From assembly GCF_012034335.1 (NCBI RefSeq), contig NZ_JAATHJ010000016.1:1-64000 (forward strand): a stretch of DNA of 64,000 bases, written 5' to 3'. Shown here piece by piece: positions 33,933 through 42,734 of the stretch. Origin of the DNA: Alkalicoccus luteus. Lineage in GTDB: Bacteria > Bacillota > Bacilli > Bacillales > Salisediminibacteriaceae. The position numbers and the translations under genes were made by a program. Position 1 is the first letter of the stretch, and every line of letters starts with the position of its first letter. The notes under the pieces are model-generated. The model was not told where the DNA came from, did not search any database, and saw nothing but the letters and a program-made list of their open reading frames with translations.

Positions 33933-34741
33933 GAAATATGTCTCCTTTCCAGTTTAAGTACTTCCAGAATATAGCTTGCTGTTTCTTCAACCGCCTTATT
34001 TGATACATCGATTACCGGGCATCCGACCCGCTTCATTATTTTCTCTGCATACTCCAGCTCTTTTAAGATTCGATCGAGGCTTGCATAATCAGCTTTTTCT
34101 GTCAGCCCCATCGTGCGAAGCCGGATTCTCCTGATATCATTCAGCTTCGACGGGGAAATAACGAGTCCGATACAGCGCTCACGCGGCAGCTCATACAGCT
34201 CATCCGGAACCGACACCTCCGGTACGAGCGGCACGTTGGCTACTTTAAACTGCTTATGGGCTAAGTACATGGACAGCGGCGTTTTCGATGTGCGGGATAC
34301 GCCGATTAAGACAAGGTCTGCTTTTTTTAAGCCGGATGTATCCTGAGCATCATCATATTTCACTGCAAATTCCACAGCTTCTATTCTTCTGAAATATGCT
34401 TCATCCAGCTGACGAATCCGCCCTGGTTCCTTCTTTGGCTGTTCGTTGAACGAATCGCTCAGCATCGTCAGCAGCGGATCCAGTAAATCCACGGAAGGAA
34501 CGGAAGTTTTCTCTGTCAGCGTCCGCATTTTTTGCTGCAGTTCTCCTAAAACGAGCGTGTAGGCTACGACAGCTCCCTCTGCTTCGGCTTCTGCTACGAT
34601 ACGTTCCAGTTTTTCCGGCGTTTGAACATGTGAATACCGTCTGACCTCTGTCCGGTTTTCCGTAAATTGGGTAAGCGCTGCCTGCACCATGCGGTCTGCC
34701 GTTTCTCCAATTGAGTCAGATACTACAAATACAAGTCTCAT
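33929..34741 (-). CDS. PPDK regulatory protein (bifunctional kinase/pyrophosphorylase, DUF299)
   Basis: The 270-aa protein inactivates and reactivates pyruvate phosphate dikinase by ADP-dependent phosphorylation and phosphate-dependent dephosphorylation. It starts MRLVFVVSDSIGETADRM and has the P-loop-like GVSRTSKTPLSMYLAHK near residues 148-164 and late CPVIDVSNKAVEETA, all typical of DUF299. Its overlap with ppdK confirms the substrate as PPDK rather than PEP synthase. Confidence 0.95.
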   Translation of the reverse strand: MRLVFVVSDSIGETADRMVQAALTQFTENRTEVRRYSHVQTPEKLERIVAEAEAEGAVVAYTLVLGELQQKMRTLTEKTSVPSVDLLDPLLTMLSDSFNEQPKKEPGRIRQLDEAYFRRIEAVEFAVKYDDAQDTSGLKKADLVLIGVSRTSKTPLSMYLAHKQFKVANVPLVPEVSVPDELYELPRERCIGLVISPSKLNDIRRIRLRTMGLTEKADYASLDRILKELEYAEKIMKRVGCPVIDVSNKAVEETASYILEVLKLERRHIS

Positions 34742-34953
34742 TTGCTTCCTCCCTCCGCCTAATGTGACATACTAATAAAAATAAGTATAGCACATTATTT
34801 TTTCCTATCAAGAGGAAATTTCAGTTAAAAAAGATCAGTATTGGAGATCCAAAATAGTTGATGACATCTTGTGCCTGTCCGGCTGCCGGTATGAAGACGA
34901 ATCCGGTTTTTCATCGACGATTTCGAACCTTCAGGCAGATGTTCAACAAGCAC

Positions 34954-34992
34954 AAAAAAACCGAAATCAGCAGCTGATGCCGATTCCGGTTT
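34954..34992 (-). terminator. Terminator of the sinI-like gene
   Basis: On the minus strand AAACCGGAATCG / GATTTCGGTTT form a stem followed by a T run (TTTTT). It begins directly at the sinI-like stop codon and ends the riboswitch-sinI transcript before ppsR/ppdK. Confidence 0.85.
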
Positions 34993-35150
34993 TCACATGA
35001 CGGTTACATACACTGATGATCTGCCTTCAACGAATGGTTGTCTTCCTGCTTCGTTTGAAAGAACGCTCTTACTTCTTCAGGAGTAAGGCCCATGCTTCGC
35101 GCTTCCATAACCAACTGTACCCAGCTCTCTGCCCGTTTCGTGTCGTTCAT
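34992..35150 (-). CDS. sinI: SinI-type anti-repressor, 52 aa
   Basis: A short gene reads MNDTKRAESWVQLVMEARSM and continues GLTPEEVRAFFQTKQEEQPF to a TGA at 34992-34994. Residues 10-31 match the SinI helical hook (WVELMVEAKEANISPEEIRKYL in B. subtilis). SinI binds the biofilm repressor SinR and disrupts its tetramer. No sinR is in the window. The ATG (35148-35150) follows a purine-rich GGGATAGGGC; the upstream hairpin and c-di-GMP aptamer place its translation or transcription under c-di-GMP control. Coordinates of the 3' end were counted by hand. Confidence 0.8.
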
Positions 35151-35459
35151 GCCCTATCCCACCCTATGTTAAGTATTTGCTCCACATAGGCGGCCCGGCC
35201 GTCTTAGGCACCCCACGCCCTTAGACCCGAAGCTTTGCGCCCCTGACTTTCGACAGGTTTGCCGTTTTTCTCTGCAGAATGTTGCGGAACTCCTTTTCCC
35301 TCTGCGTCTGTCCGGCCTCTGCTCTGAAAAGTAGCTGCATCGATCTGTATGTGTTCACTTTACAAAACAAAAGTTAAAATAAGGTTAAATAATCGAAATA
35401 TTTTAAAAAAATATCCGACTTTATTTGTTTCGCTATTATTCTTATGACTGAACGAATGC
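35151..35459 (-). other. Leader region of sinI and AT-rich promoter stretch
   Basis: From the start codon outward the minus strand holds a possible ribosome binding site, a 7-bp hairpin (CCTATGT / ACATAGG, 35163-35190), the c-di-GMP aptamer (about 35185-35268) and then an AT-rich stretch (35340-35460). The AT-rich part must hold the promoter, but no single -35/-10 pair stands out. No other gene is seen. Confidence 0.7.
35185..35268 (-). promoter_or_regulatory. Cyclic di-GMP-I riboswitch (GEMM class)
   Basis: The minus strand reads GGCAAACC, then TGTCGAAAGTCAGG (P2 with GAAA tetraloop), GGCGCAAAGC, TTCGGGTCTAAGGGC, a tetraloop receptor with CCTAAGAC, and GGCCGGGCCGCC. These are the conserved words of the c-di-GMP-I aptamer in order. 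It lies about 35 nt upstream of the sinI-like start. There is no clear intrinsic terminator between aptamer and gene; the ACATAGG arm of the following hairpin borders the ribosome binding site, so control of translation is the more likely platform. Confidence 0.9.
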
Positions 35460-36161
35460 TCAGACTTTCCTGCTCACCGAGTCAGGCGCAAATTTATAGC
35501 CAAACCCGCGCACAGTTAGAATATAATCCGGATATTTCGGATCTTCTTCAATTTTCTTGCGAAGGTTTCGAATATGGACAGAGACCGTTTTCAAATCTCC
35601 GTACATATCGATGCCCCAAATTTGATCATATATCTGCTCTGCGCTGAATACCTGGCCTGGATGCTTCATTAAATAAACGAGCAGCTGGTATTCCTTTGCA
35701 TACAGAGACACCGGCTTTCCATTAACGGATACAGTATATCGCTCCAGGTCAACCGTGATGGGGCCCGCACGCAACTCATTATGATCTTCACGGGGACCGC
35801 TTCGCCGAAGGTTTGCTTTGATTCTCGCCTCCAGCTCTGCAAGATCGTACGGCTTCGTTAAATAATCGTCTCCGCCTGCATTCAGTCCCTCAATTTTGTC
35901 CTCAGAAGAGCGCTTGCAGCTGATAAAAATAATCGGACTCTCTGTCACTTCACGCATATTGCGGCAGACGTCAAAGCCCTCCATCCCTGGCAGAAGAATA
36001 TCAAGCAAAATCAGTTCGGGATTAACCTGTTTTACTTTGTCGACCGCTTCTATGCCGTTGCCGACAGCGTGAACGTCGTAGCCCTTCTTCTCCAGGTACA
36101 GCGTTGTAATTGCACGAATATCTTCATCGTCTTCTACAAGCATGATTTTATGATGATCCAT
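35460..36161 (-). CDS. OmpR/PhoB-family response regulator
   Basis: The 233-aa regulator has a receiver domain with the acidic pair EDDED near residues 9-13, phospho-acceptor Asp54 (LLDILLPG), the conserved Lys in DYLTKPYDLAELEARI, and a C-terminal winged helix (YTVSVNGKPVSLYAKEYQLL ... VHIRNLRKKIEED, then ILTVRGFGYKF). ATG 36159-36161 follows GAGGAGG, overlapping the end of the sensor kinase gene by 14 bp. Its targets are unknown; the next gene downstream on this strand is the riboswitch-controlled sinI. Confidence 0.92.
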   Translation of the reverse strand: MDHHKIMLVEDDEDIRAITTLYLEKKGYDVHAVGNGIEAVDKVKQVNPELILLDILLPGMEGFDVCRNMREVTESPIIFISCKRSSEDKIEGLNAGGDDYLTKPYDLAELEARIKANLRRSGPREDHNELRAGPITVDLERYTVSVNGKPVSLYAKEYQLLVYLMKHPGQVFSAEQIYDQIWGIDMYGDLKTVSVHIRNLRKKIEEDPKYPDYILTVRGFGYKFAPDSVSRKV

Positions 36162-39100
36162 GGCTGCTTGCCTCCTCTTCAAATTGAGCGCTCGCGGCTA
36201 ATACCGGGATACAGAAGCTGAACGTCGTACCGGTACCGATTTCGCTTTCCACCCATATTTCACCGTGATGGCGTGCGATAATCTCTTTCGTGATAGCTAA
36301 CCCGAGCCCTGTTCCGGTTGATGGTTTCCCGCGGTCTCCTGCTGCTTTGTAAAATCGTTTGAAAATATGCTCAAGCTGCTCTTTTTCCATGCCGCTTCCG
36401 TTATCTGTGATCCGGATGACAGCCCCCCCGTCGAATTCGCTGTACCCTGCATTCTGCATCGTCTCCACAGAAATAAGGATCGTGTCGCTCGTGAATTTAC
36501 GGGCATTGCCGATCAAATTGTTAAACACTTGCATCATGCGCCCTTTATCGATGGAAACATACCATTGACCTTCTTCAATCTGCCGATAGGTAATAGCCGG
36601 AAAATGAATCCCCGCTTCAAGCAGCTCCATTGCGAATGTCTGATGCACGTCGTTCAGCCAGGTGGTCAGTTCCTCCGTTTCGATACCCATATTCATTTGA
36701 CCGCTTTCCAGTTTAACCAGCTCAAACAAATCAAAAATGAGCCGGTCGAGCAGCTGTATTTTTTTATCTACAATCTGGAGGTAATTCTCGTCAGACGGAT
36801 CGACAAACCCCTCTCTTACCGTATGAATGTAGTTTTTCAAGAACGTAACAGGTGTTCCGAGCTCATGTGATATATTAGAGAGCATTTCAACCCTTGCTGC
36901 TTCCATGTTCGTCAGCTGATCATTTTTTATTTCCAGCTCTTCGTTTTTGCGTCCGAGCTCTGCCGTTCGTTCATCTACCATACCTTCGAGCATTTCATTG
37001 ACATCTTCCAGCTCACGTCTTCTGGATTCCAGCTCCTGCACAGCTCCGGCCAGCTTCAGATGAGTGTCTACCCGGATGATCAGCTCGCGCCTGTCGATCG
37101 GTTTGACGAGATAGTCGTTCGCTCCGGCCCGGTAGGCTGCAAGGCGGTCTTCGATTAAATTTTGAGCTGTCAGTAGCAGGACAGGCAGATCCGTATAAGA
37201 GAAGCGGGTGCGCAGCTCCTTGCATACGCTGAAGCCTGAAAGCCCCGGCATCATCACATCCATAATAACAAGATCAAACGACTGTTTCTCGAGCTTTTCC
37301 ATCACAGTCAGACCATCAGGAGCCGCAGTGACGTCATAGCCTTCCAGCTGGAGATAGTTGACAAGCACCTGCAGGTTTACGTGATCATCATCAGCTGCCA
37401 GAATACGCTTCGCTCCGGAGCGGCCATGTTCCAGCGCAGCTATCGAATCAGCCGCCGGCATAAATTGACCGGCCTTCTGCTTCGCAGCCGGCAGCGTAAA
37501 TGAGAACATCGATCCTTTACCAGGATTTGATTCCACATCGATCCGGCCGCCCTGCAGTTCTATGAGACGCTTTGTTAAGTGCAGGCCAATCCCCATTCCT
37601 TCCTGGTAGTGCCCCTCTGCATCGCTTCCCCGCTCAAACGGTTCAAACAGGTGCTTCCTCTCCTCTTCTGAGATCCCGATCCCGGTGTCCCGGATATAAA
37701 TCGTTACCGTATCTCCGCTTTGTGAACCCCGGATCCGAATTGTTCCTTCTCTCGTATAATGAACGGCATTGATGAGAAGATTATATAAAATTTGCTGAAG
37801 GCGGTGTTCATCTGCTGATACATTGGGCAGCTGATTGACTTCATTCACCAGACGAAGTGATTTTTCGGCTGCAAGCGGCTTTACCATTTCGCAGGCAAGT
37901 TCCACGGCCGGCTTCAGATCCACTTCTTCGACGCGCAAGTTAAAATCCTGGTTCTCCATTCGCGACACATCGACAATATCCCCGATCAGATAGGCAAGTC
38001 TGCTTCCGCTGCGGATGATCACGTCCAGATGCTTTTTCGCATCCTCGTTCTGTTCCCCTGCCACCCCTTCCCGGAGCGATTCAGCAATGCTGATCATTCC
38101 GTTCAGCGGTGTACGCAGTTCGTGCGTCGTCATCTGTAAAAATTCATTTTTAAGCCTGTCCGTCCGCTGCAGCGCTTCGAGCGACTCCTGGCGGGCCTCT
38201 TCTTTTTCCTTCTGAATGGCTGTGATTTTATTTGCAAGCGCAAATGAAAACAGCACTAGCTCCACGGAAGTGAAAATCTGCCACGCATATTTCGTAAAAA
38301 AAGAATAAGGCACGAATCCAAGGTCAGTAAAAATGGAAATCAGCACGCCTATTACAAAAAACTGCCAGGCAAACAAAAAGTAAATCGACGGACCAAACCC
38401 CTGCCGGTAGCGGATGAGAGCTGCAGACAAAACCGTCAGAACGGTGGCAACGCTTGCAATCACGATCAGATTGAGCGCCAGTGGATACGAATAAGCCCAT
38501 ACCGCAAGCAAAATGAGGTTAATGGAGAATGCCGTATACATGTAAACGAGTGACTTCGGTACTTCCCGCCTCAATTCGAGAAAGTTAACGGCGAAAATAA
38601 TTGCCATCATGTTAGAGAGCAGCATGAAAAACAAAATGGCACGGTTATTAAACCATACTGCCTCCGGCCAGATAAACTGATACGCGAGTCCTGTGAAAGA
38701 CAGGAACGTGAACAGATTCACGATAATGAAAAGAACATAAAACAAGTAGCTTGGGTGACGTAGAGACAAGTATATAAAAAAATTGTAAAGTGCCATGACA
38801 GCTGCCAGCCCGGCAAGTAAGCCCAGTATTAAATAATCCCACTGCGTCTGTTCACTGTAAAGCTGCTGGTCATTCAACTCCAGCGGAAACTGCATCGCAC
38901 CTTCTGTTTCAAAACGCATGTAGTGCGTGACGACCCCATTCGTTTCAGCATATTCAACGGGAAACACGAAATTCCGGTTATTTCGCGGACGTTCTCTGTA
39001 AGGGACGAGATCGCCTGTTTCTACTGATGTAACGGCGCCATCCGGAAACTCCGTGTAAAAGGTAACTGCGTCCATCGTTGGACTGAGCAGCTTTAAAAAC

Positions 39101-39366
39101 CATTCATCCTCGGCGGCTGATGCGTCCACTTGAAATCGGACCCAATATACGTCAGTCGTGTATCCGAAACTCGGTGCATTACCGGTAAACGTGTCAAAGG
39201 CCGAACCGCGGATCTCCTCAAAAGTCTGCTCCCCGGTTTCGTCGACTAAGATCTCCATCTGCTCATGCACGATGATGCGCTCTCCATCTGTTCCCGGCTC
39301 AATAGGAGCAGAAATAGCCGCTGCAGGAAACAGCAGCAAACTTATAAGAAAGATGAACAGCTTCAT
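36148..39366 (-). CDS. Dual-kinase hybrid sensor with 7TMR-DISM input
   Basis: The 1072-aa protein has a signal peptide, an extracellular 7TMR-DISM sensing domain (about 30-170), seven membrane helices (about 180-385), a first HisKA/ATPase unit with His415 (TTHELRTPLNG) and DTGIGISEEE, a receiver with Asp703 (VIMDVMMPGLSGF), a coiled coil, and a second HisKA/ATPase unit with His834 (ISHELGTPVTFLKN) and GTGLGLAITKEI. The layout permits an internal phosphorelay. The second kinase has Gly where most have Arg in HELRTP. It pairs with the downstream response regulator. The extracellular ligand is unknown; such domains often bind carbohydrates. Confidence 0.92.
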   Translation of the reverse strand: MKLFIFLISLLLFPAAAISAPIEPGTDGERIIVHEQMEILVDETGEQTFEEIRGSAFDTFTGNAPSFGYTTDVYWVRFQVDASAAEDEWFLKLLSPTMDAVTFYTEFPDGAVTSVETGDLVPYRERPRNNRNFVFPVEYAETNGVVTHYMRFETEGAMQFPLELNDQQLYSEQTQWDYLILGLLAGLAAVMALYNFFIYLSLRHPSYLFYVLFIIVNLFTFLSFTGLAYQFIWPEAVWFNNRAILFFMLLSNMMAIIFAVNFLELRREVPKSLVYMYTAFSINLILLAVWAYSYPLALNLIVIASVATVLTVLSAALIRYRQGFGPSIYFLFAWQFFVIGVLISIFTDLGFVPYSFFTKYAWQIFTSVELVLFSFALANKITAIQKEKEEARQESLEALQRTDRLKNEFLQMTTHELRTPLNGMISIAESLREGVAGEQNEDAKKHLDVIIRSGSRLAYLIGDIVDVSRMENQDFNLRVEEVDLKPAVELACEMVKPLAAEKSLRLVNEVNQLPNVSADEHRLQQILYNLLINAVHYTREGTIRIRGSQSGDTVTIYIRDTGIGISEEERKHLFEPFERGSDAEGHYQEGMGIGLHLTKRLIELQGGRIDVESNPGKGSMFSFTLPAAKQKAGQFMPAADSIAALEHGRSGAKRILAADDDHVNLQVLVNYLQLEGYDVTAAPDGLTVMEKLEKQSFDLVIMDVMMPGLSGFSVCKELRTRFSYTDLPVLLLTAQNLIEDRLAAYRAGANDYLVKPIDRRELIIRVDTHLKLAGAVQELESRRRELEDVNEMLEGMVDERTAELGRKNEELEIKNDQLTNMEAARVEMLSNISHELGTPVTFLKNYIHTVREGFVDPSDENYLQIVDKKIQLLDRLIFDLFELVKLESGQMNMGIETEELTTWLNDVHQTFAMELLEAGIHFPAITYRQIEEGQWYVSIDKGRMMQVFNNLIGNARKFTSDTILISVETMQNAGYSEFDGGAVIRITDNGSGMEKEQLEHIFKRFYKAAGDRGKPSTGTGLGLAITKEIIARHHGEIWVESEIGTGTTFSFCIPVLAASAQFEEEASSHGSS

Positions 39367-39960
39367 TTCACTCCACCACCCTCTGCCGGCACAAAAGTCC
39401 TTTTATACAATAACGCATTCCTGCATCAAAAGGGGTGCGTACGAGGCAGTACAACGATGATTTTAAGAGCAAAGCCTCAAAGGCTTTCAACTTTATCCCA
39501 CTATTGAATTATATCATATCTGTATTATGATGATGATAGAAATAACTTACTATTCAGACAGCATTTTGAGTACCTGCGCACTTGAAACCGTGAATGAGAA
39601 CTGTATTTCAGGACTTAAACATCTGATTATAGAACCTTTTCAATATGCCTGGCCTATTTTTAAAGCTTTGCACACTGTTGACAGAAGAAAACATACCCTG
39701 CAGCTCAGCATGCTTGCCGCAGAGAAATTACTCCGCTTCCATGCTCGTTCTTGCCCGGGCTTTCGTTGCTATTTTACAAAACAAAAAGAATTGTTCCGTT
39801 CTCTCTCTCCGCTCAGGAAAAGCGAATACAGTGCAGACACCTGCATCATCCCAGACGCAAGGACGGGACAACGGATGGATTTCTCAGCAACCAGCGCAGA
39901 AAAAGGAGCCGCAGGCGTATTATTTCCGATCAGCGTGCCATATATAAAGGAGGAATTCCT
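39367..39960. other. Divergent intergenic region, 594 bp
   Basis: This region separates the minus-strand sensor kinase from the plus-strand GAF-GGDEF-EAL gene. Open frames run through it (for example 39527-40204 plus), but they lack ribosome binding sites and resemble no protein. An AT-rich stretch around 39500-39560 may hold promoters. Nothing further is recognised. Confidence 0.55.
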
Positions 39961-41709
39961 GTGCATATACAACCAAATGAACTGCCTTATTACCGTTCTC
40001 TTCATCAATTTAGCGCTACTACACTGCAGACGCTGGAAGCACTTATTGGCCGCGGAACCGTATTCATCAGCCACACAACAGACGAAACATTTACCGTCAT
40101 CGCAGCGGCTGGAGATGGGTCCATTCCGCTTCAGCCAGGGTCCTCCATGCCCCTTGAAGATGCCTACTGACAGCTTATTAAAAACGGCGACGGTCAGCCG
40201 CTGATCATCTCAAACTCCCGCAGACACGATGTTGTATGCAGTCTAAAGGTGACGAAAAAACTCGGCATTCAGGCATACGCAGGAGCCCCGATTACTCTTT
40301 CAAGCGGGACTGTATTCGGTACGATCTGTATTTTAGATAACAGACCCCGCTCGTTTACAGCGTCCGAAGTGGAACATTTGCAAAACATGGCTTCCCTCCT
40401 AGCCAATGCGATTGAGCTAGAATACGTGAACATTCATGATCCGCTGACGAATGCTTATAATTATTCATTTCTGCAGCAGCGGGCTGCCTCGTCGCTGAAA
40501 GAAACGACCGTCTTTCATGTCGATATCGACCATTTTAAACTACACAGTGATTCATTAGGTCTTGAAGATGCCAACACGCTGCTCCACCAGCTTGCCGATA
40601 GGTTGAAACAAGCGGTGCCGGAAGGATTATCTGTACGGATCAGCGGCGATGAGTTTATTCTCCTCGTGGAACAGCCGCTCACAGAAAGCGGCATACAGCG
40701 GCTTTCAGAACGAATTCATACGGCTTGCGGGCAGCCGTTTTCCATCAGCCGCAGACCTGTGCGCCTGACGTGCAGCATCGGAGCTTCCGCTTCAGCCGAC
40801 CAGGATATTCAGCTGGATGAATTGCTGCAGCAAGCGGCGATCGCCTTGCAGGAGGCTAAAAAACGAGGGTATGATCAAACCGTGTTGTACGAGCCGGGGA
40901 TGCACACCTCTTACTCGTACAAGCGGACAATCATCCGCGATCTGCCGGAAGCACTGCGATCAGGACGTCTTTCACTCGTTTATCAGCCGCAGTTTCATAC
41001 TGCAAGCGGAGAACTTCGCGGAGTCGAGGCGCTGATCCGCTGGCATCATCCAGAGCTTGGGAACGTCAGTCCCTCCGATTTTTTGCCGATCGCTGAAGAA
41101 GCGGGGCTCATGCACGCCATTGACAGGTGGGTCATTTTTGAATCCTGCCGGCAGATCGCTTCTCTTTCTGTTCCGGTCGGACTGGCTATTAACGTATCCT
41201 CCTTCCCTTCAAAAGGAGAGTATCTGATCTCTTATATTAAAGAAGTGCTGAAGGAGACGGAAATTGATCCTTCGCTTTTGGAATTTGAATTGACCGAAAC
41301 GTCTGCCCCATTATCAATTGAAAACCTGAAAAGTTTTATTGAGTCGCTTCGGGGTCTCGGTGTTCGCACTGCTCTGGATGATTTCGGCACCGGTTATTCC
41401 AGCCTGACGTATATTCAGCAGCTTCCGCTTCATTCCCTTAAACTGGACCGAAGCTTTATCGCCTCCCTGAACGGGTCTTTTCAATCCGAAAAAATTGTCG
41501 AGCAGATGCTCGCAGTGGCTGAATTGTTTGAGCTCGATGTCATTGCAGAAGGGGTTGAAACAAGCAGCCAGTGGAGCCGTCTGCGTGAGCTTCGCTGCGG
41601 ATATGTACAAGGCTTTTACTGCGCTAAGCCGGTCTCTCTTCCCATTCTGGCCGCCTATTTAAAGCACGACCCCACCTTTTCAAATGAAACCGGGCCCCCG
41701 CTTGCCTAA
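39961..41709 (+). pseudogene. GAF-GGDEF-EAL protein interrupted by an in-frame TGA
   Basis: The reading frame starts at GTG 39961 behind a strong AAAGGAGGAATTCCT site and encodes a GAF domain, a degenerate GGDEF domain and an EAL phosphodiesterase domain (582 codons). One TGA at 40168-40170 stops it after SSMPLEDAY; the same frame continues QLIKNGDGQPLII, the expected GAF sequence, and ends at 41709. In related GAF proteins this position is usually Cys (TYC). The GGDEF motif is SGDEF, with a changed Mg/GTP region (KLHSDSLGLEDAN), so it is probably not a cyclase. The EAL part looks intact (EALIRWHHP, NVSS, ELTET, DDFGTGYSS, KLDRSFI, EGVET). A GTG at 40249 could restart the EAL part. Confidence 0.8.
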
Positions 41710-41729
41710 GCGGCAGGGGGTCCATTTTT
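41692..41729 (+). terminator. Terminator of the GGDEF-EAL gene
   Basis: GGCCCCCGCTT / AAGCGGCAGGGGGTCC pair and are followed by ATTTTTG; the stem includes the stop codon of the gene. Confidence 0.8.
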
Positions 41730-41804
41730 GCATGATACAGTGTTGCGAAAGTGCATTGCACACGCTACATACCCTACTATTCTTATCAGGTTTTATAAAA
41801 ATCA

Positions 41805-41832
41805 TTGACAGAAGGTTCCATAATGGTATACT
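41805..41832 (+). promoter_or_regulatory. SigmaA-type promoter of the sulfonate ABC operon
   Basis: TTGACA (41805-41810) and TATACT (41827-41832) are separated by 16 bp, close to the vegetative consensus, about 55 bp upstream of the first gene. The following AT-rich leader (TATATTATTCCAACTAATTT) could be an operator for a sulfur regulator, but I cannot identify it. Confidence 0.7.
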
Positions 41833-41888
41833 TAGCTATATTATTCCAACTAATTTAATCAGTATTATAAGTTTAAGAGGTGAATGCT

Positions 41889-42734
41889 TTGGCAGAAGTG
41901 ACTATACAACATGTTGAAAAAACGTTTCCGGCAACGAAGGATAACGAACCATTCACCGTGTTTGATGACATCGATTTAACCATTCAGGACGGCGAATTTG
42001 TTTCCCTGCTAGGTCCATCCGGATGCGGGAAATCCACTCTGTTAAATATCGTGGCTGGTCTTGAACCCGCAACAGAGGGGCACGTATCCGCCGGCGGAAA
42101 AACAGTTTCCGGACCTGGGGCAGACCGCGGTGTTGTTTTTCAGGAAGCCGCTTTGATGCCCTGGCTGAACGTCAGGGAAAACGTTGAATTTGCTTTAAAG
42201 AAGCAGTATTCCAAAACGGAAGCCCGTTCACGCGCAGAGGATTATTTGAAACTCGTACACTTGAGCCGTTTCATGAAGGCCTACCCTCATGAGCTTTCCG
42301 GCGGGATGAAGCAGCGGGTATCGATCGCACGTGCCCTGTCGATGGATCCGGAAGTACTCCTCATGGATGAGCCGTTCGGCGCACTCGATGAGCAGACGAG
42401 AATGATGCTTCATAAAGAAGTGCAGTATATTTGGGAAACGACAGGCAAAACCGTTCTTTTCGTTACTCATAACATCCGTGAATCGATTCTATTATCTGAC
42501 CGTATCGTTCTCATGGGCACGAGACCCGGCGGCATACGCGGCGAATTTAACGTTGACCTTCCGCGCCCCCGTGATCCGTCCTCCGAGGCGTTTACCGCTT
42601 TGGAAAAGCAGATCATGGAAATGCTGGAAAAAGAGATCGAAAAAGTGATGAGAGAGGAGATGGGGGATGACTTCCGCAGTAAGAAGGCTGGTTTTCTTTA
42701 TCGTTCTAATCGCGATATGGGAGATCATATATAG
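41889..42734 (+). CDS. ABC transporter ATPase, sulfonate/taurine type
   Basis: The 281-aa ATPase has Walker A GPSGCGKST, Q-loop FQEAALMPWLNV, signature LSGGMKQRVSIARAL, Walker B VLLMDEPFGALD and the H-loop in VTHNI, as in SsuB/TauB/nitrate importers. I take TTG 41889 as start, 8 nt after AAGAGG; the frame opens earlier at GTG 41880, which overlaps the site. The end overlaps the permease gene by 68 bp. The neighbouring permease and binding protein, and the sulfur operons close by, point to an organosulfur substrate. Confidence 0.88.
   Translation: MAEVTIQHVEKTFPATKDNEPFTVFDDIDLTIQDGEFVSLLGPSGCGKSTLLNIVAGLEPATEGHVSAGGKTVSGPGADRGVVFQEAALMPWLNVRENVEFALKKQYSKTEARSRAEDYLKLVHLSRFMKAYPHELSGGMKQRVSIARALSMDPEVLLMDEPFGALDEQTRMMLHKEVQYIWETTGKTVLFVTHNIRESILLSDRIVLMGTRPGGIRGEFNVDLPRPRDPSSEAFTALEKQIMEMLEKEIEKVMREEMGDDFRSKKAGFLYRSNRDMGDHI

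Noticed and set aside
39527-40204. 225-codon open frame upstream of and overlapping the GAF domain
   Set aside because: No ribosome binding site, protein-like composition absent, and it overlaps in another frame the well-supported GAF-coding frame.
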